Of a DNA stretch of 64,000 nucleotides, positions 61,613 to 64,000 are shown piece by piece (position 1 is the stretch's first letter; every line of letters begins with the position of its first letter). The notes under the pieces were generated by a model. It was not told the origin of the DNA. It did not search any database and saw only the letters and a list, made by a program, of their open reading frames with translations. The stretch covers positions 1-64,000 of the forward strand of contig JAHHGX010000018.1 in assembly GCA_019359675.1 (NCBI GenBank), written 5' to 3'. The position numbers and the translations under genes are program-made. The DNA comes from Calothrix sp. FI2-JRJ7 (GTDB lineage Bacteria; Cyanobacteriota; Cyanobacteriia; Cyanobacteriales; Nostocaceae).

Positions 61613-63613
61613 GTGAACGGAAAGCAACTATTTTATAGCTTCTTGCCCGGAGTAACAGTAGCAGTGTTAGCTTCTCATTCGAGCTATGCCAACACTGCAA
61701 AAATAAGTGAACCTACATTGGTTGCTTCTGGCATTAACATTTTCGATTCTATACCTGTATTCAAATCCAACATTTTGCACCCGCAAATTGTATTTGATAA
61801 TACATTTGTTACAAAAACTATTAATTTACAGGCGCCATTTCAGTTTAATGAGATACGTGCTGTAAACAATCCTAGCAGCATAATATCGAGCCAGTTGATT
61901 GCCTCAAATGGCATTCCTTGGGTTGAAGCAACTAGCAAAAACTTAATAGCTAAATCAACTACAGAAAATCATGCGAATATTCTATTGACATTAGTAGAAT
62001 TTTATGGTGAAGAACCAAAAGAATTAACCTTAAACAATTTAGATATATTAAATCTAAACATCAAGGATTTGGTTCGTCATAAGGACACGACTAGTGAAAT
62101 TATGACAGTAGCACAGGCACCGTCAAAAAAACTAGGCGCTAAGGCACTTATAGAGACACCAACACCAGCACAGAATCAAATTGCCCAAAACAGGCAACAA
62201 AATGTGCCACCACCAAGACCAACAACAAACCCAACCCCAGTAGCTCCACCAATAGTTTCACCAAGTGGAACAAGAGAAATTCCTAGCTACTTGAATGCAA
62301 ACCCAAATCCGTTGCAATTTCCAACAAGACCCGAAGAAGTTCGGTTAGAAGGAACGCAACCGATTACATTAAATCAAGCATTAGAAGCTGCACGTCGTAA
62401 TAACCAGCAGTTACAAGTGGCATTACTTCAAGTTGAACGTAGTCAAGCTGCTGTTAGGGAAGCACAAGCAGCGTTATTTCCAACCTTGGGCTTGAATGCG
62501 ACTGTAACTCGTCAGCGTTCTGCACAGAGTGGATTAGGTTCGGAAGCGCGAATTAGGGAAAACCCAGCTTTTGCTGACCAAGGTGCCCAAGAAAGTACAG
62601 GTTTTTCAGGTAATGCTCAATTTAATTATGACCTTTACACATCGGGAAGGCGCCAAGCTACCATCCGACAAGCAGAAGAACAGCTAAGGTCAGATGAGTT
62701 CAACCTGGAAGTTCAATCAGAAACAATTCGTCTTAACGTTACAAATCAATATTACGATTTGCAACAAGCAGACGAAAGTGTACGAATTAACCAGTCGGCA
62801 GTAGTAAACGCACAAGCATCTTTACGCGACGCGCTTGCACTCGAACGGGCTGGAGTTGGGACTCGTTTTGATGTACTACAATTCCAAGTAGACTTAGCCA
62901 ACTCACAACAACAGCTAACAAATGCGATTTCGCAGCAGCAAATTGCACAGCGACAGTTAGCAGCAACGTTAAGCGTACCGCAATCAGTTAATTTGAGTGC
63001 TGCTGACCCTGTAGCAATTGCTGATTTGTGGAATCAAACACTCGAAGCAAGCATTATACAAGCACTGCAAAATCGACCGGAACTACAACAGCAACTTGCT
63101 CAACGTAGTATTGCTGAACAGCAAAGACGACAGGCACTTTCTGCACTTGGTCCACAAATTAGTTTAGTTGCTCAATACAACTTGCTTGACCAATTTCAAG
63201 ACCGAATATCTGTCGTTGATGGTTATTCTGTGGGAGTGCAAGCTAGTATTAGCTTATTTGAAGGAGGCGCCGCGCGCGCTCGTGCATCACAAGCAGAAAG
63301 AGCTATTAGTATTGCAGAAACGCAATTTGCCGAACAGCGAAACCAAATTAGGTTCCAAGTTGAACAGGCTTTTTTACAATTGCAATCAAACCTAGAAAAT
63401 ATTCAAACAGCAAATACAGCGCTTGAACAAGCTCGTGAAGCACTGCGACTGGCACGTTTACGTTTCCAAGCGGGAGTTGGGACGCAAACCGACGTAATTA
63501 ATGCTCAAAACCGACTTACGCAATCTGAAGGCAATAGAGTCACAGCGATTTTGAGTTATAACCGTGCTTTAGCGACTATACAGCGTGCTGTTACGGCCAG
63601 AGGTGTGCGCTAA
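61613..63613 (+). CDS. hgdD: TolC-family outer-membrane channel, HgdD orthologue
   Basis: 666 residues. A signal-like N-terminus (LFYSFLPGVTVAVLASHSSY) is followed by a long extension of about 200 residues rich in Pro, Asn and Thr. The two OEP repeats cover about 250-440 (ITLNQALEAARRNNQQLQVA) and 450-650 (AREALRLARLRFQAGVGTQT, DVINAQNRLTQSE). TolC proteins form trimeric channels. In Anabaena hgdD also follows kaiABC and works with DevBCA to export heterocyst glycolipids. The start is GTG 61613, five bases after GAGGG; GTG 61601 is an alternative. Confidence 0.9.
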   Translation: MNGKQLFYSFLPGVTVAVLASHSSYANTAKISEPTLVASGINIFDSIPVFKSNILHPQIVFDNTFVTKTINLQAPFQFNEIRAVNNPSSIISSQLIASNGIPWVEATSKNLIAKSTTENHANILLTLVEFYGEEPKELTLNNLDILNLNIKDLVRHKDTTSEIMTVAQAPSKKLGAKALIETPTPAQNQIAQNRQQNVPPPRPTTNPTPVAPPIVSPSGTREIPSYLNANPNPLQFPTRPEEVRLEGTQPITLNQALEAARRNNQQLQVALLQVERSQAAVREAQAALFPTLGLNATVTRQRSAQSGLGSEARIRENPAFADQGAQESTGFSGNAQFNYDLYTSGRRQATIRQAEEQLRSDEFNLEVQSETIRLNVTNQYYDLQQADESVRINQSAVVNAQASLRDALALERAGVGTRFDVLQFQVDLANSQQQLTNAISQQQIAQRQLAATLSVPQSVNLSAADPVAIADLWNQTLEASIIQALQNRPELQQQLAQRSIAEQQRRQALSALGPQISLVAQYNLLDQFQDRISVVDGYSVGVQASISLFEGGAARARASQAERAISIAETQFAEQRNQIRFQVEQAFLQLQSNLENIQTANTALEQAREALRLARLRFQAGVGTQTDVINAQNRLTQSEGNRVTAILSYNRALATIQRAVTARGVR

Positions 63614-63639
63614 CGAAACAGAATAATTATTCCCGAATT

Positions 63640-63667
63640 GTAGAGACGTTACATGTAACGTCTCTAC
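63640..63667. repeat. GTAGAGACG-family palindrome after hgdD
   Basis: Perfect 28-bp palindrome, same GTTACATGTAAC core as the copy at 36838-36865. It lies 27 bp after the hgdD stop and may double as a terminator stem. Confidence 0.85.
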
Positions 63668-63765
63668 ATTTATAATTTGATGTAAAAATGGGCGGAAAAT
63701 TTTACAATTGATGAAAAAGCTCGTAACATGGCTGAATGGTAGCTACTTTGCTCATCAAAAACCGC

Positions 63766-64000
63766 ATGACAACAGTTACATTAAAAGAAATAGCTCAATT
63801 TCGCTCGCAACTTTCAGAAGACCCCCTTGCGTTAAAAGCACTCGACACAATCGAGGACTGTGAGGGTGATTTGGAGGATGCTGCGATGACGCTGGCAATT
63901 CGTGTTGGACAACAACCTGAGCGTGCTAACTCAGAATGGTTAGACGCATTAGCTAGAAAATGGCGTGCTGTGATTTGCCAGCAAGAATTTCGTAGCAACT
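63766..64000 (+). CDS. Unknown protein, N-terminal part only (cut by the window end)
   Basis: The frame opens with MTTVTLKEIAQFRSQLSEDP and is still open at the last base (78 codons seen). It is helical and charged: LALKALDTIEDCEGDLEDAA, then MTLAIRVGQQPERANSEWLD and ALARKWRAVICQQEF. No signal peptide or membrane segment in this part. I do not know its function. Its position after kaiABC-hgdD on the same strand suggests it is part of the conserved neighbourhood in this group. Confidence 0.6.
   Translation, partial: MTTVTLKEIAQFRSQLSEDPLALKALDTIEDCEGDLEDAAMTLAIRVGQQPERANSEWLDALARKWRAVICQQEFRSN

Noticed and set aside
1-64000. tRNA, rRNA, tmRNA, CRISPR arrays and complete insertion sequences
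   Set aside because: I looked for T-loop GGTTCRA patterns, regular spaced repeats and transposase genes on both strands and found none that could be supported.

Overview
The window is chromosomal DNA of a filamentous, very probably heterocyst-forming cyanobacterium (order Nostocales). The evidence is a kaiABC clock locus whose KaiA is the short, C-terminal-domain-only form typical of this group, followed directly by an HgdD/TolC outer-membrane gene. Also present are a DevBCA-type exporter, a NifX-like protein, the dapF/hfq neighbourhood known from other cyanobacteria, a SigG-type ECF sigma factor with an anti-sigma gene, a PEP-CTERM protein, and many short palindromic repeats between genes. 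The DNA is AT-rich. The hexamer GGCGCC occurs about 100 times by hand count and seems to take the place of the usual cyanobacterial HIP1 octamer GCGATCGC, of which I saw no copy. The genus cannot be fixed from this.

Layout. 0-5 kb: a decayed gene, dapF divergent from hfq, a CPA2 cation/proton antiporter and a peptidoglycan-binding protein. 5.7-10.1 kb: a TetR regulator divergent from a DevBCA-type exporter, with operator-like palindromes between them. 10.3-12.7 kb: envelope genes (M23 peptidase, L,D-transpeptidase) around a ComFB-family protein. 13-15.4 kb: a duplicated 177-bp repeat, then sigG with a sigma-E-like promoter and its anti-sigma gene. 15.4-20.9 kb: GGCT-like enzyme, NifX-like protein, leuS and a flavin monooxygenase. 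21.7-25.7 kb: a PEP-CTERM protein with eight 22-residue repeats, a gene graveyard holding a piece of ilvA, a Uma2 protein and intact ilvA. 26-29 kb: broken genes, a first c-di-AMP (ydaO/yuaA) riboswitch and an internally deleted glycosyltransferase. 29.7-36.8 kb: nitroreductase, histidine kinase, a second ydaO/yuaA riboswitch ahead of a nitrate/bicarbonate-type ABC transporter, and an ArsB/NhaD-type permease.

37-53 kb is an accessory island. Its centre (38.6-44.7 kb) is a six-gene, tightly packed cassette: Trypco1 (CU044_2847) domain protein, ChlI/MoxR-like AAA+ ATPase, ChlD-like vWA protein, CHAT protease, a small unknown protein and a CHAT-FHA fusion. It resembles the NTP-dependent MoxR-vWA conflict systems of multicellular bacteria. 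Here the vWA gene carries a frameshift, the CHAT gene with an intact His/Cys pair is broken by a frameshift and a stop, and the CHAT-FHA gene is open but has lost its catalytic residues. The cassette is followed by three Uma2 nuclease-like genes, a DUF4258 toxin with a small partner gene, a PcrA/UvrD helicase, a metallophosphoesterase and a DUF433 antitoxin-like protein.

53-64 kb returns to core-like genes: a GT39 glycosyltransferase, a large CBS-hybrid histidine kinase with a degenerate receiver, kaiABC, hgdD and the start of a further gene. The DevBCA-type pump (6.8-10.1 kb) and HgdD (61.6-63.6 kb) could form one tripartite exporter, as their families do in Anabaena.
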